The notes beneath the pieces were generated by a model. That model saw nothing but the letters and a program-made list of their open reading frames with translations, was not told where the DNA came from and did no database searches. From an uncultured Fibrobacterota bacterium (GTDB lineage Bacteria > Fibrobacterota > Chitinivibrionia > Chitinivibrionales > Chitinispirillaceae), in assembly GCA_903888815.1 (NCBI GenBank), contig CAISVC010000130.1, forward strand, positions 1 through 13,434: DNA of 13,434 nt. Reading direction: 5' to 3'. Below are positions 12,135-13,434 of this stretch, one piece after another. The translations under genes and the position numbers were made by a program. Within the stretch, counting starts at the first letter, position 1; each line of letters opens with the position of its first letter.

Positions 12135-13434
12135 CGCAACCTGACCCTCGGGTCAAAAACCGCGTAGAGAATATCCGTCAGAAGCAGACTGATTACATAC
12201 AGGATTGTTGTGAAATAGGTCAGACCGGTAATAACCGGAACGTCACGTGAGGTAATGCTGGTCAGGAACAGATCGCCGAGCCCGGGTACGCCGAAAAACT
12301 TCTCGAGCAGCAGGGCACCCATAATGAGAAACGGGATCTCTGAAATAACTTCTGTCAATATCGGCAGCATGCAGTTTTTGAGCACATGCCTGAATAGAAT
12401 ACCGGGAAGCGGCACCCCCTTGGCGCGCGCGGTCCTCACATAATCTTTGTTGATCTCGTTTAAAATAACGACCCGATAGAATCTGACCGACCACCCCAGG
12501 CCCGCGAATACTGCAATCATTACCGGCACATAGATGCTCCAGGGACTTGCAAGCCCTGCGGCATATTTCGGTGCGATTTTGAACATGAGCCACTGGCCGA
12601 GCAGCATATACGCCAGATAAGGAATGCACATGCCGAGTACCGTAACAAACACGGTTACCCGGTCAACAGGGCCGCCTCGGTAGTAGGCGACCAGGCAGCT
12701 CAGTACCATGGCAAGCAGCCAGCCGAGCGCCATTGCCGGCACCGTGATTGACAGGCTGAATTTACCGCGCTCCGCAATGGTCTGCAAAATGGTCTGCTCG
12801 GTCGCATAGCTTCTGCCCGAAAAGGTGATGTTTTCGTACAGGTGCCAGAAAAATTGCGAATCGAAAATATTGGCAATCGTCCATCGAGTAATACGCGCCT
12901 CAAGCCTTCCATGGTTATCCGGATGGCCGTTTATCGCCGCAATCAGCTCGCCGCAGGTTTTAAAGGAGGTCACGTTTATTGCTATGGCAGTTCCGTCCGA
13001 AAGCCTGATCACCAGCCGTGGCGTGCTTTTTTCAGGTGAAAACACCGGTTTCCTGTCTGCCATCCGGCCAAGCGGTGTTCTGGAAGAAAGATTGAATACC
13101 AGTTTGCCGACCATGGACAGGCCGGAGGCGGCGATCCGGTTTTTTTCAGGCTGGTATGGCGCAAGGCGGAACTCAAGAGCCCTGGCCATCCGGGAACCGC
13201 CTGAGTCAGAAACCATAAACGTCAGACTGCCTGCGGTTTTATCCACCAGTTCCAGCCGCCGGTGGAAGTTGAAAAGTCCGGGCCGGTCAAGCTTGTGTTT
13301 TTCCTCAAAGGCCCGTTTAGCCTCTGCACCGAGCTTCTGGTTTACGTACGAACTGGAAACGTCGCCCGCGATCACGCGGAACAGCAGAAAGGTGAGCAGC
13401 ATGACGCCGAACACCGTAACGAGGGCCTGGAGCA
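12131..13434 (-). CDS. oppB: Oligopeptide/dipeptide ABC transporter permease, OppB type, 5' cut, with large extra loop
   Basis: First permease of the operon; the 5' end lies beyond the window and the frame stays open to the edge (LQALVT precedes VFGVML), so probably about 10 residues are missing. After the first membrane segment (LLTFLLFRVIAGD) and KLDRP, a normal OppB reaches the FFxWL...L region within about 15-20 residues. Here roughly 125 extra residues intervene (bases about 12,855-13,285), expected in the periplasm. They include LVIRLSDGTAIAINV and ELIAAINGHPDNHGRLEARI. The permease core is normal: TILQTIAERGKFSLSITVPA, the EAA loop DYVRTARAKGVPLPGILFRHVLKN and EKFFGVPGLGDLFLTSI. The visible part is at least 433 residues against about 300-340 usual. 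Confidence 0.9.
   Translation of the reverse strand, partial: LQALVTVFGVMLLTFLLFRVIAGDVSSSYVNQKLGAEAKRAFEEKHKLDRPGLFNFHRRLELVDKTAGSLTFMVSDSGGSRMARALEFRLAPYQPEKNRIAASGLSMVGKLVFNLSSRTPLGRMADRKPVFSPEKSTPRLVIRLSDGTAIAINVTSFKTCGELIAAINGHPDNHGRLEARITRWTIANIFDSQFFWHLYENITFSGRSYATEQTILQTIAERGKFSLSITVPAMALGWLLAMVLSCLVAYYRGGPVDRVTVFVTVLGMCIPYLAYMLLGQWLMFKIAPKYAAGLASPWSIYVPVMIAVFAGLGWSVRFYRVVILNEINKDYVRTARAKGVPLPGILFRHVLKNCMLPILTEVISEIPFLIMGALLLEKFFGVPGLGDLFLTSITSRDVPVITGLTYFTTILYVISLLLTDILYAVFDPRVRLR

Overview
The window comes from a Gram-negative (diderm), moderately GC-rich bacterium. A secreted protein ends in a domain resembling type IX secretion (T9SS) C-terminal sorting domains, there is a probable lipoprotein immunophilin, and a type IV prepilin peptidase is present. 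This suggests the FCB superphylum, perhaps a Fibrobacterota/Chitinispirillia-like lineage. That placement is inference; there is no rRNA marker here.

Layout. The left edge (3-95, +) holds the last residues of an unidentified protein. Facing it is a secreted repeat-containing protein (106-1719, -). Divergent from that is pdxA (1919-3040, +), which carries an in-frame palindromic repeat insertion. Next is a minus-strand pair: a small cysteine-pair/charged-helix protein (4234-4521) and a cyclophilin-FKBP fusion foldase (3159-4181). On the plus strand follow a degenerate GGDEF protein (4675-5553), a stand-alone STAS protein (5664-6008) overlapping a small cell-envelope protein (5989-6330), and a strong intrinsic terminator. 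Then comes the tight cluster cvpA-like / prepilin peptidase / dapF (6396-8669). A 375-bp gene-free stretch (8670-9044) is packed with hairpin-forming repeats. The right third is an oligopeptide/dipeptide ABC transporter operon read right to left, oppB (cut by the window edge), oppC, oppD, oppF, with ATGA stop/start overlaps at B/C and D/F.

Most genes are housekeeping: vitamin B6 synthesis, diaminopimelate/lysine synthesis, peptide import, protein folding and pilin or pseudopilin processing. The unusual content lies mainly in the repeats. A 33-bp hairpin core is present identically inside pdxA and in the dapF-oppF intergenic region. In both places it sits within a larger inverted-repeat element of about 86-91 bp, so this looks like a dispersed MITE/REP-like family, one copy of which has become coding sequence. 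Other points worth checking are a roughly 125-residue extra segment in OppB, a GGDEF domain whose catalytic motif is lost, and cysteine-rich tails on OppD and OppF that lack one usual cluster ligand. I found no phage, CRISPR array, transposase, tRNA or rRNA, and no evidence of a wholly new multi-gene system.
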